DNA from: Eggerthellaceae bacterium
GTDB taxonomy: Bacteria > Actinomycetota > Coriobacteriia > Coriobacteriales > Eggerthellaceae
Assembly (NCBI GenBank): GCA_009782605.1
Contig: WRIR01000005.1
Span: 1-64,000 of the forward strand
Length of the DNA: 64,000 nucleotides
Reading direction: 5' to 3'
The position numbers were made by a program, and so were the translations under genes. The number at the start of each line of letters is the position of its first letter. Positions within the stretch are counted from its first letter, which is position 1. Shown one piece after another: positions 1 to 7,284 of this stretch. The notes under the pieces are model-generated. The model was not told the origin of the DNA, searched no databases, and saw only the letters and a list, made by a program, of their open reading frames with translations.

Positions 1-180
1 GAAGGCCCCAAAGGAAGGGGGCGGCAAAGCCCCCCCCTTCCCACCGCCCCCCCCGGGCCGGCCCCCCCCCCCCCCCCCCCGCCCCCCAAAAGGGGCGACA
101 AACCCCCCCCCCCCCATTCCCCCCCCAAAAAAAAACCCCCCCCCCCCATTCACTTCACATTCCATATTCTACATTCCATA
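1..180. repeat. C-rich low-complexity edge
   Basis: Long cytosine homopolymers interrupted by short A and G runs, with no gene. The composition is unlike the rest of the window. It may be a real intergenic homopolymer tract, but it sits exactly at the window edge and reads like low-quality consensus at a contig end. I see no coding or regulatory content in it. Confidence 0.6.
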
Positions 181-210
181 ATCTAATCCCCCCAACCCCA
201 ACCCCCAGAA

Positions 211-318
211 CCCAGCGCAACCCTCACACCCAGCGCAACCCTCACACCCAGAATCCAGAATCGACCGGTCACCTCCCAAGCCCCCAAGCCCCCAAGCCCC
301 CAAGCCCCCAAGCCCCCA
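211..318. repeat. Two short tandem repeats
   Basis: Positions 211-228 and 229-246 are two identical 18-bp copies (CCCAGCGCAACCCTCACA). Positions 281-312 hold four exact copies of the 8-mer CCCCCAAG, with partial copies on both sides. The whole 1-549 stretch has no convincing gene; the other clear content is the pair of parS sites. Confidence 0.75.
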
Positions 319-381
319 TCTACTCCATATGCTTCAAACAATAGAATTTGATCTCTGGATTTTATCTCCGTATGCCAGGAA

Positions 382-397
382 TGTTTCACGTGAAACA
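382..397. other. parS site 1
   Basis: Perfect 16-bp palindrome TGTTTCACGTGAAACA, the consensus ParB-binding parS site. The symmetry extends to 24 bp (378-401). It lies in non-coding DNA downstream of the CPBP protease gene. ParB bound at parS loads SMC and helps segregate origins; that role is from the family, and no ParB gene is in view. Confidence 0.95.
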
Positions 398-466
398 TTC
401 CGGCGTTCTGGCACGGCTACTTACCCTTAGAAGGGGACAACAGGGGAGTGTCTGTTATCCCAGGAA

Positions 467-482
467 TGTTTCACGTGAAACA
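467..482. other. parS site 2 in a 36-bp palindrome
   Basis: Second perfect TGTTTCACGTGAAACA, 85 bp after the first. Here the dyad extends perfectly over 457-492 (36 bp), so the DNA or its transcript could also form a strong hairpin at the end of the reverse-strand CPBP gene. It may therefore double as a transcription terminator (inference). Confidence 0.95.
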
Positions 483-549
483 TTCCTGGGATGTAACAGC
501 TCAAGTTATTCTTCCGGCACTTGTTCCTTTGCCGCTCCGGGAAACCAGC

Positions 550-1674
550 CTAATAGGCGCCTAGCAGGTCGGGCATCATGAGCAGCAACGCCCCCATGGC
601 CAAGAACAACAGCACGAAGAGCAGGAGGAAAGGGCTGGTGAAAGCGGCCTGGAACGGGCGGGCGACCTGCGAGTAGGCGGCTTGTGCAACCCCCATCTGT
701 CGTATCCGCGGGATTTCCGCACGTTTTAAGACGAGCAAGAAAACAGAGGCCGCAAGACACAGGCCCATAAACGCCCAATTTGCGATAAAGGGGTCCACTC
801 CGGTGACATCTAAGAAGGAAAGCCCCACGACGATGCTGTTGTAGAGGACATGGAGCACCATCGACCACTTGAGCGAGTACCGGAGGGCCACATACGCAAG
901 GAGTATCCCGAGGAAGAAGGCATTGAAGCCCTGGACGAGGATCACGTGGTAGAGGCCGAACAGCAGAGCCGAGGTCACGATGGCAAAATTGTAGCCGTGG
1001 CGGGCAAGCGTGTTCAAGATGGCACCGCGGAAGATGACCTCCTCCATGATGGGCCCCAAGACCATCACAGCGACAAGCCCCCATGGGTCGGAAAGAAGCA
1101 GGGAAACAGCATCATCCATTGAATCTGTGAGCGAAACCCCGGACTGGTCGAGCAGGGGGGTCAAGGCCAGGGCAATAAGCTCGGTTGCACAGGCTACTCC
1201 CAACATCAAGACGAGAACCTTGAAGATGCTCGAAGGCCGTGCTTTCTGGTTCACGGCTACCAGGTCGTGAGTGAAGAGCTTCTTGCCCCTGAGAAGAAGG
1301 ACCCAAGGCAGCGCGACGGCCATGGAGAGAATCTGCACCAACCCCATGGACCGTGCGAGGAAATCCGAGGTTAGCTGCTCGACCCCGACACCCTCCATCA
1401 AATCTTGCGCATTCGCCGGGCCATCTGCCATCATACGGGCCAGCATGTCAAGGAACTCGGGGGAAAGGATTAGGAGCATGGCGGTGACAAGGACTGCGGC
1501 GACGTTCATGGTAATGTACACAGCGAGTAACACCAGCACGACATCTCGCAGGTCGCGACGCAGCTCTTTTTGGGGCGAGGGCAAAGGAGGCGGGGGCGGA
1601 AGAGGTGCCCATGCCACGGGCACGAATGATTGCGGCACGGGTTGTTGCGGGATAGGCAGGTTTTCGGCAGCCAT
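550..1674 (-). CDS. CPBP-family intramembrane metalloprotease
   Basis: A 374-residue multi-pass membrane protein of the CPBP/Abi (CAAX-protease-like) family. The motifs are in the usual order: EEVIFRG at residues 211-217 (paired glutamates plus arginine), FGLYH at 239-243, and H275-x3-N279. These are the catalytic and metal-binding positions of glutamic intramembrane endopeptidases. A proline-rich cytoplasmic N-terminus (about residues 6-34) precedes the first helix, and a last helix forms the C-terminus. Substrates cannot be told; members process prenylated peptides, act in bacteriocin self-immunity or cleave membrane regulators. It is transcribed alone, away from the next gene, towards the parS pair. 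Confidence 0.9.
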   Translation of the reverse strand: MAAENLPIPQQPVPQSFVPVAWAPLPPPPPLPSPQKELRRDLRDVVLVLLAVYITMNVAAVLVTAMLLILSPEFLDMLARMMADGPANAQDLMEGVGVEQLTSDFLARSMGLVQILSMAVALPWVLLLRGKKLFTHDLVAVNQKARPSSIFKVLVLMLGVACATELIALALTPLLDQSGVSLTDSMDDAVSLLLSDPWGLVAVMVLGPIMEEVIFRGAILNTLARHGYNFAIVTSALLFGLYHVILVQGFNAFFLGILLAYVALRYSLKWSMVLHVLYNSIVVGLSFLDVTGVDPFIANWAFMGLCLAASVFLLVLKRAEIPRIRQMGVAQAAYSQVARPFQAAFTSPFLLLFVLLFLAMGALLLMMPDLLGAY

Positions 1675-1828
1675 GCAGGATTCCTTTTCTCAGAGAAATG
1701 TGCAGGGTGATATTGTGTCATAATATCAGGAAACAGGCAAAGAGCCCCCTGGGGCCTGCTATCCCTTTCTGAAAGACAGGGCGGCATGAAGGCACAGGAG
1801 ACGAAACCCGAGGAATGTGAGGACGATT

Positions 1829-2419
1829 ATGGCAGACCGAACGATCGAGAACAGTGCGACTGATATCCCCGCAATTCCCGAGATACTCGAAAGGGTCTTG
1901 CTCTTTGCCCTTGAGGAAGCGAAGGAAAAAATGACGCAGGGGGGAGACATCGTCCCCTTCACAGCCCTGGTGGTGAAGGAGAACCTGTTCCTTGAGACCC
2001 ATCCGGGCGATACCGCTGACGAGTGCTTCGCGGATGCGCGGCGTACCGTCGAGGGAGCCCGGGGCGCGAACGCCTACGCCTTTTGCTACGACGGCTACGT
2101 GGAGACCGACGCAGGCACCGCCGACGTGGTCATAGCCGAAGGGGGCATTCCGGGCGAGTCCGAAGGCATGGCGATCGGGTACCTCTATACCATGAAGGGC
2201 GACCTGCCGGTTTTCGAGGATGCCCCGGCCTATATCGGGGAGGCCCCCAACTTCATGGCCGACCTGAAGGAGGCAGACGACTATGAAGAGGAAGAGGTCG
2301 AGGCAAGATATCTCGAAGACGAATACGAGAAATCCGCCGTCCCTGCCGATGACGCCGGACCTGCCGCCGCGGATGCCGCCCCCGCCGGACCTGCCCCCGC
2401 CCCCGCCGAAAATGCGTGA
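1829..2419 (+). CDS. Conserved protein of unknown function
   Basis: A 196-residue acidic soluble protein I do not recognise. An ordered domain (about residues 1-145) containing GDIVPFTALVV and GYVETDAGTADVVIAEGG is followed by an acidic stretch (YEEEEVEARYLEDEYE) and an Ala/Pro low-complexity tail. No signal peptide or membrane helix is seen. I chose ATG 1829 (AGGA five bases upstream) over the in-frame GTG 1817. It is divergent from the CPBP protease. The low-complexity tail resembles that of bL9 further along, a habit of this genome rather than a functional clue. Confidence 0.7.
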   Translation: MADRTIENSATDIPAIPEILERVLLFALEEAKEKMTQGGDIVPFTALVVKENLFLETHPGDTADECFADARRTVEGARGANAYAFCYDGYVETDAGTADVVIAEGGIPGESEGMAIGYLYTMKGDLPVFEDAPAYIGEAPNFMADLKEADDYEEEEVEARYLEDEYEKSAVPADDAGPAAADAAPAGPAPAPAENA

Positions 2420-2460
2420 TATCCACATAAGACCCACGTGAGATTCACGTTGGATCGCCG

Positions 2461-2546
2461 CTAGGTTCCCGTATACTCCATGGGGACTTTCTGATGCTTT
2501 TCCGGGGGGTCCTCCTGGGCCCCCCGCTAGGTTCCCGCATAATCCA
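2461..2546. repeat. Imperfect direct repeat in intergenic region
   Basis: Positions 2461-2480 and 2527-2546 carry two 20-bp copies of CTAGGTTCCCG(T/C)ATA(C/A)TCCA, each preceded by CG and differing at two positions. They lie 66 bp apart in the 392-bp gap between the orphan gene and rpsF. Otherwise the gap holds only the rpsF promoter and a doubtful 41-codon frame at 2623. They could be binding sites for one regulator or a decayed duplication. Confidence 0.6.
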
Positions 2547-2709
2547 CGCCAGGGTTTTGCAAGGTTTCTGCCATGGATCTGTAAACTCAGGCCGCTATGA
2601 TAGTAATAAGAAAGCGATATAAATGACTGTCGCCAAGGCCGCCGGAACGACCAATGCCGTCGAGACGGCTGCCAATGCGGCAGTCAAAAGGGCAATGAAG
2701 GATAAACCC

Positions 2710-2737
2710 TTGCGTTGTGGGAAAGCTGTGATAGAAT
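2710..2737 (+). promoter_or_regulatory. Probable rpsF operon promoter
   Basis: TTGCGT (2710-2715), a 16-bp spacer and TAGAAT (2732-2737) form a good sigma-A-type promoter about 65 bp upstream of the first ribosome-binding site. It is the only convincing promoter before rpsF, so it probably drives rpsF-ssb-rpsR-rplI and perhaps dnaB. Confidence 0.55.
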
Positions 2738-2811
2738 ATTCAAGCTAATCCTGCTTCGGGTAGATGCCTTCAAAAAGCCCCGAAGCCGTTCAGTCCAGAG
2801 GAGGTGAGCCA

Positions 2812-3105
2812 ATGAAGGCTTATGAACTATTGTTTTTTGTTTCTCCGTCACTCGACGAAGATTCCCGTGCTGCAGCCATGAAACGTATCGAGAGCACCAT
2901 CGCCGAAGGCGAGGGTTCCATCGACAATACCGAGGATTGGGGAAAGCGCAAACTGGCCTACGAGATCAACGGGTTGTCCGAGGCGGACTACACCCTGATC
3001 GACTTCCATGCCGACCCCGCAAGCATAGCCGAGCTCGATCGCGTGCTGCGCATCACCGATGCAGTGGTGCGTCACATGATCATCGGACGCTATGACCGCG
3101 ATTAA
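2812..3105 (+). CDS. rpsF: 30S ribosomal protein bS6
   Basis: A 97-residue protein starting MKAYELLFFVSPS, the classic bS6 opening, and ending with a helix containing ITDAVVRHMIIGR. It binds 16S rRNA next to bS18 in the small-subunit platform. ATG 2812 is chosen over the longer frame from 2764 because AGAGGAGGTGAGCC sits just upstream and the extra residues do not belong to the family. First gene of the conserved rpsF-ssb-rpsR-rplI operon; bS6-bS18 pairs often autoregulate this operon in other bacteria, but no leader motif could be confirmed here. Confidence 0.97.
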   Translation: MKAYELLFFVSPSLDEDSRAAAMKRIESTIAEGEGSIDNTEDWGKRKLAYEINGLSEADYTLIDFHADPASIAELDRVLRITDAVVRHMIIGRYDRD

Positions 3106-3174
3106 CCCTGTGACGGGCATGTGGAAAAGCAAGGAAGCCCCGCAGGGCGTCCAGACATGAGATGAGGAAGACAA

Positions 3175-3609
3175 ATGAGCATTAACCGTGTGATTATCAG
3201 CGGGAACCTGACCCGCGATTCTGAATTGAGGTCTACTGCAAGCGGTTTGCCGGTACTTGGTTTTGGTGTGGCAGTCAACGACCGCCGCAAGAACCAGCAG
3301 ACAGGGGAATGGGAGGATTATCCGAACTTTATCGACTGCACCATGTTTGGGGCGCGGGCAGAGAGCATCTCGAGGTTTCTCGGCAAAGGCACCAAAGTCG
3401 CAATTGAAGGCAAGCTCCGTTGGAGTCAATGGGAGCGCGACGGGCAGAAGCGATCAAAGGTAGAGGTGATCGTCGACGAGATCGAGTTCATGAGCAGCCG
3501 CGGCGCAGATGGCTCGACGACCAGCTACGCCCCGGTGCCAGCCGCCGCCCCGAACGCGCCCGACATCGATGTGTCTTCTTCGGTCTACGATGAAGACATT
3601 CCGTTCTAG
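3175..3609 (+). CDS. ssb: Single-stranded DNA-binding protein
   Basis: A 144-residue SSB. The OB fold covers about residues 1-110 (opening MSINRVIISGNLTRD). A short Ala/Pro/Ser-rich linker follows, ending in the acidic tip DEDIPF that recruits RecG, RecO, PriA and similar partners. It coats single-stranded DNA in replication, recombination and repair. It lies between rpsF and rpsR as in most bacteria. Length and tail are normal; the linker is shorter than in mycobacterial SSB. Confidence 0.97.
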   Translation: MSINRVIISGNLTRDSELRSTASGLPVLGFGVAVNDRRKNQQTGEWEDYPNFIDCTMFGARAESISRFLGKGTKVAIEGKLRWSQWERDGQKRSKVEVIVDEIEFMSSRGADGSTTSYAPVPAAAPNAPDIDVSSSVYDEDIPF

Positions 3610-3627
3610 TACACGAAAGAGGTAAAA

Positions 3628-3891
3628 ATGTCCGATTATGCCAGCAAGCAGCCTCGTCGCAAGTACTGCCAATTCTGCAAAGAAGATGCCCAGTACGTCG
3701 ACTACAAAGACACTCAGATGCTGCGTAAATATGTAACCGACCGTGGTAAGATCAAGCCGCGCCGCGTGACCGGTGCCTGTGTCCAGCACCAGCGCGACAT
3801 CGCTTCTGCAGTGAAGCGCGCCCGCGAGATGGCCTTGATGCCCTATACGGTCCCCGCCGTCAGCGGCCGGGGCGATCGCCGCAGCCGCTAG
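3628..3891 (+). CDS. rpsR: 30S ribosomal protein bS18
   Basis: An 87-residue basic protein with the bS18 core: RKYCQFC near the N-terminus, then a segment reading [20 protein letters not shown]. Partner of bS6 on the platform of the 30S subunit. A CxxC pair (C15, C18) plus C51 suggests the zinc-binding (C+) version of bS18. It sits 18 bp after ssb and 17 bp before rplI, clearly co-transcribed. Confidence 0.97.
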   Translation: MSDYASKQPRRKYCQFCKEDAQYVDYKDTQMLRKYVTDRGKIKPRRVTGACVQHQRDIASAVKRAREMALMPYTVPAVSGRGDRRSR

Positions 3892-3908
3892 GCACGAGGG
3901 AGGTATGT

Positions 3909-4541
3909 ATGAAAGTGATATTGCTACAGGAGTTGAAGGGCAGGGGTGGCGAAGGCGACGTCGTCGAGGTCGCCAAGGGCTTTGCCAACAACTACCTGTT
4001 TCCGAAAAAGATAGCGATCGAGGCGACCAAGGGAAACCTGAAGCAGCTTGAGATGCGCAAGCACAACATAGCCAGGCGCGAGACGGCCCGTTTGGACGAC
4101 GCCGGGAAGATCAAGGAGCTGATCGAGAGCACCGCCGTGAAGGTCTTTGCAAAGGTTGGCGAGGAAGGCCAGCTCTTCGGGTCGATCACCTCGCAGATGA
4201 TCGTCGAGGGGCTTCGGGAAGCCACGGGCTTCGAGCTTGACAAGAAGCGCATCGATCTCAAAGCCCCCATCAAGACCGCCGGAGAGCACGAAGTCCTCGT
4301 CTCGCTTTACCGCGACATCAAGACGACGCTCAAGCTGCTCGTGTGCGACGAGAACCAGGAGGCCGCAGATGCGGAGGCCCCGACAGAGGCCGAGGCCGCA
4401 GAGGCGCTAGAAGCCGAGGCCGCCGGAACCCCCGAGGCAGCCCCCGAGGCCCCCGAAGCCGTTCCCGGGGCCCCCGAGGCCGCAGCCGAGGCAGCCCCCG
4501 AGGCAGCCCCCGAGGCCGAAGACGCAGAAGAAGCCCTCTGA
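3909..4541 (+). CDS. rplI: 50S ribosomal protein bL9 with Ala/Glu/Pro tail
   Basis: A 210-residue bL9. The N-terminal domain (MKVILLQELKGRGGEGDVV, about 1-52) binds 23S rRNA, a long helix connects it, and the C-terminal domain ends near residue 148. The family is usually about 150 residues; here roughly 60 extra residues rich in Ala, Glu and Pro follow, built from repeats like EAAPEAPEA. Underlying DNA is a GAGGCAGCCCCC-type microsatellite, so the tail may have grown by slippage. Fourth gene of the ribosomal/ssb operon. Confidence 0.95.
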   Translation: MKVILLQELKGRGGEGDVVEVAKGFANNYLFPKKIAIEATKGNLKQLEMRKHNIARRETARLDDAGKIKELIESTAVKVFAKVGEEGQLFGSITSQMIVEGLREATGFELDKKRIDLKAPIKTAGEHEVLVSLYRDIKTTLKLLVCDENQEAADAEAPTEAEAAEALEAEAAGTPEAAPEAPEAVPGAPEAAAEAAPEAAPEAEDAEEAL

Positions 4542-4564
4542 GCGCGAGCCAACAAGAGGTGCCG

Positions 4565-5986
4565 ATGCCACAGCAGGCGGGACATAGGGACAACAAGGCC
4601 GATTCCTCAAGGGCAGGCGGCTCCTTCACCAGGAAGGACCAGTCTCTCCCTCAAAACATCGAGGCCGAGGAATCGGTCCTTGCCGCCTGCATGCTCAACC
4701 AGGATGCGGTGGTGGAGATCGCGACGAAGCTCGCCCCCGCGAACTTCTTCCGCCCCGCCCACCAGCTCATCTTCGGAAGCATCTTGGACCTCTACACCCG
4801 GCATATTCCGGTCGATCAGATATCCCTGGCCGATAACCTCAGGGCTTCGGGGCAGCTTGAGGCGGCAGGCAATAAAAGCTACCTGGTGGGCCTGGCCGAC
4901 AACACCTTCGCGCTCACCAACTGGCGCAACCATGCCGAGATAGTGAAGAGGAACTCGATTCTGCGCGACCTCGTCTACGCGTCGATCGATATCAACGCCT
5001 TGGCCTACGACGCGCCTGACAACCTGGCGGTCGTGGTAGAAGAGGCGGAAAAGATGCTGTTCCGGGTCACCGAGAAAAGGGTGTCCTCCGACTTCCAGAA
5101 GATCGACAAGCTGACCATCTCCGCCTATGAGGAGCTGAGGGAGCTTGCCGAACGGAAGAGCCACATGAACGGGGTGGCAACAGGCTTCACGGATGTCGAC
5201 AACCTCTTCCACGGGCTGCGCGGCGGCGACCTGGTCATCTTGGCGGCCCGACCCGGCGTCGGCAAGACGTCCTTCGCCCTGAACGTGGCCGTCAACGCCG
5301 CGAAAGCCAACACCACGGTCGCCTTCCTTTCTCTGGAGATGAGCTCGTCTCAACTCGTGCAGCGCGTCTTGTGCGCCGAGGCCCGGGTCGGCCTTTCCAA
5401 GGTCCGCAGCGGGAACGTCGGCAAGGACGACTGGGAGTTCATCGTCTCCGCATCGGAGACGCTCTCCAAGCTTGACCTCTACATTGACGACACCCCTTCG
5501 CTTTCCATCCTTGAGCTGCGCGCGAAGGCACGCCGCGAGCTGCGCGGCAAGGAAAGCGGGCTGATAGTCGTGGACTACCTCCAGCTCATGCAGCCCCCCC
5601 AGGGGCGGCGCGACATCAACCGCACGGTCGAGGTCGGCGAGATATCAAGGGGCCTGAAAATCCTCGCAAAGGAGATGAACATGCCGGTCCTCGCCCTCTC
5701 GCAGCTTTCCCGCCAGGTCGAGATGCGCAAAACCAAGCGCCCCATGCTCTCCGACCTGCGCGAGTCCGGCTCCATCGAGCAGGATGCCGACATCGTCATG
5801 TTCATCGACCGGAGCATGGACGAGATGGAGGCTGAAAGCGAAGGCAGGCCGGATTGGGGGACCGCCGACCTGATTGTCTCAAAGCACCGGAACGGCCCCA
5901 CGAGGGAGATAAAGCTCGCGTACCTGCCGGAATACACGCTCTTCATGAACCATATTGATGAATCTCGTGCAGGAAGCTATGCCTGA
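4565..5986 (+). CDS. dnaB: Replicative DNA helicase
   Basis: A 473-residue DnaB, the hexameric 5'-3' helicase that drives the replication fork and binds primase. The N-terminal domain (about 30-135, opening LPQNIEAEESVLAACML) precedes the RecA-like motor with Walker A ARPGVGKTS (K234) and Walker B IVVDYLQLM. No intein. The frame opens earlier, but ATG 4565 with the upstream AAGAGGTGCCG is the family-consistent start; the earlier part only shadows the bL9 tail. It follows rplI by 23 bp and probably shares its transcript. Confidence 0.97.
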   Translation: MPQQAGHRDNKADSSRAGGSFTRKDQSLPQNIEAEESVLAACMLNQDAVVEIATKLAPANFFRPAHQLIFGSILDLYTRHIPVDQISLADNLRASGQLEAAGNKSYLVGLADNTFALTNWRNHAEIVKRNSILRDLVYASIDINALAYDAPDNLAVVVEEAEKMLFRVTEKRVSSDFQKIDKLTISAYEELRELAERKSHMNGVATGFTDVDNLFHGLRGGDLVILAARPGVGKTSFALNVAVNAAKANTTVAFLSLEMSSSQLVQRVLCAEARVGLSKVRSGNVGKDDWEFIVSASETLSKLDLYIDDTPSLSILELRAKARRELRGKESGLIVVDYLQLMQPPQGRRDINRTVEVGEISRGLKILAKEMNMPVLALSQLSRQVEMRKTKRPMLSDLRESGSIEQDADIVMFIDRSMDEMEAESEGRPDWGTADLIVSKHRNGPTREIKLAYLPEYTLFMNHIDESRAGSYA

Positions 5987-6021
5987 GGCATTTCCGCCCC
6001 GCCAAGCGCTACACTGATACC

Positions 6022-7284
6022 ATGCCAAAACAGGTGACATTCATCCACGCCGCCGACCTCCACCTGGGGGCCCCGTTCAGGGGCTTGCGTGCGCTTTCCC
6101 CAACCTGGGCAAGCCGCCTGCTCTCCGCCATCCCGGAAAGCTACGACCGCGTCATCGACTCGGCGCTAAAGAACGAGGCCGACTTCGTGGTTATCGCGGG
6201 GGACATCTTTGACTCGGCCCGGGCGTCCTATGCAGACCACTTGCACTTCTTCGAGGGCTTGAAGCGGCTCGCCGCCGCCGGCATCCCCGTCTACCTGTGC
6301 ACCGGGAACCACGACCCCTTCACGTCCTGGCAGCACGACTTCTTCACCCTGCCGGAGAACACGACCATGCTCCCGGCTGACAGGCCCGGCTTTGTGGTGT
6401 TCAAAAAGGACGGCAAGCCCCATACCCTCATCGCAGGGCGCGGCTACTACAACCATTCGTGGTCGCCGGACGAGGACATCGCCGAGGGGATAACGCGCGC
6501 CGCCGCGCAGGAGGCGACGGGGGCCGATGCGCCCTTTGCCGTCGCGGTCCTGCACACGGGGCTGAACCTCGACCCGCAGAAGGCCCCGACCGACCCCGCC
6601 GCCCTGATGCGGGCAGGAATGGATTACTGGGCACTCGGGCACATCCACCTGCGCTGCACCTATCCGGAGAAGAACCCCCGCATCGCTTTTTCGGGCTGCA
6701 TCCAGGGGCGCGACATCAAGGAGACCGGCGAGCGGGGTGTCTACAAGGTCACCCTGACCGAGGGGCGGCCCAACCAGGTCGAGTTCATCCCGACGGCGAG
6801 CGTCGTGTGGGAGCGCCTGAAAGTCGACGTTTCGGAATGCAAGAGCCTCTCGGAGATGCACGAGAAGATAATCCGCGAGCTCTTCCGCGCGAACAGCACG
6901 GTGTACTGCGAGGAGATGTGCGTGCGCATCTCCCTGGTCGGGACGACCGAGCTGCACCAAACGCTTGAGATGCCGGGGGTGCTGCGGGACATGCGGAAGG
7001 GCATCAACGATGCCTTCTCGGTGTTTTACTGCGACGCCCTGCTCAACAAGACCGTGCAGCCCTTCGACAAGAAGGCGCTGTTGAAGGAGAGCCTTTTCCC
7101 GTCCGTCTTCCTCCAGGTTTCGACAGCTCTCAAAGACGATGCCGACGAGAGCCTCGCATACCTCCAAAACGAGCTCCTGAAGAAGAACCTGCAGCTCCCC
7201 CATGCCTGCGAGAAGGAGATCCCGACCCTCCTTGAAGAAGCGGAGAACCTGGTGCTCTCCTTGCTGGGCGGCGACACCCGATGA
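6022..7284 (+). CDS. SbcD/YhaO-like DNA-repair exonuclease
   Basis: A 420-residue calcineurin-like metallophosphoesterase of the SbcD/Mre11/YhaO group. All metal-site motifs are seen: D12-x-H14 in HAADLHLG, D61 in AGDIFDS, N96-H97-D98, H178, and H207-x-H209 in ALGHIHL. The C-terminal half should bind its ATPase partner. The gene ends in an ATGA overlap with the YhaN-like ATPase, so the two are translationally coupled, as for SbcD-SbcC and YhaO-YhaN. Expected role is processing DNA ends or hairpins. It starts 35 bp after dnaB. Confidence 0.9.
   Translation: MPKQVTFIHAADLHLGAPFRGLRALSPTWASRLLSAIPESYDRVIDSALKNEADFVVIAGDIFDSARASYADHLHFFEGLKRLAAAGIPVYLCTGNHDPFTSWQHDFFTLPENTTMLPADRPGFVVFKKDGKPHTLIAGRGYYNHSWSPDEDIAEGITRAAAQEATGADAPFAVAVLHTGLNLDPQKAPTDPAALMRAGMDYWALGHIHLRCTYPEKNPRIAFSGCIQGRDIKETGERGVYKVTLTEGRPNQVEFIPTASVVWERLKVDVSECKSLSEMHEKIIRELFRANSTVYCEEMCVRISLVGTTELHQTLEMPGVLRDMRKGINDAFSVFYCDALLNKTVQPFDKKALLKESLFPSVFLQVSTALKDDADESLAYLQNELLKKNLQLPHACEKEIPTLLEEAENLVLSLLGGDTR

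Noticed and set aside
183-581. Open frames containing MFHVKHS and NVSRETF peptides near 380-480, 19530-19710 and 60230, looking like a repeated peptide motif
   Set aside because: The shared peptide is only the translation of the parS palindrome in different frames; except for the cyclo-ligase, these frames are not genes.
2623-2748. 41-codon frame (MTVAKAAGTTNAVETAANAA...) before rpsF
   Set aside because: It runs through the rpsF promoter, has no proper ribosome-binding site and no recognisable relatives.
4343-4564. Arg/Gly-rich N-terminal extension of DnaB
   Set aside because: It is the bL9 tail read in another frame; the DnaB start is ATG 4565.
6166-7203. Long reverse-strand frames opposite many GC-rich genes (for example 6166-7203, 9490-11346, 12745-14271)
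   Set aside because: They are shadows produced by high third-position GC; none shows a domain and the forward genes are certain.
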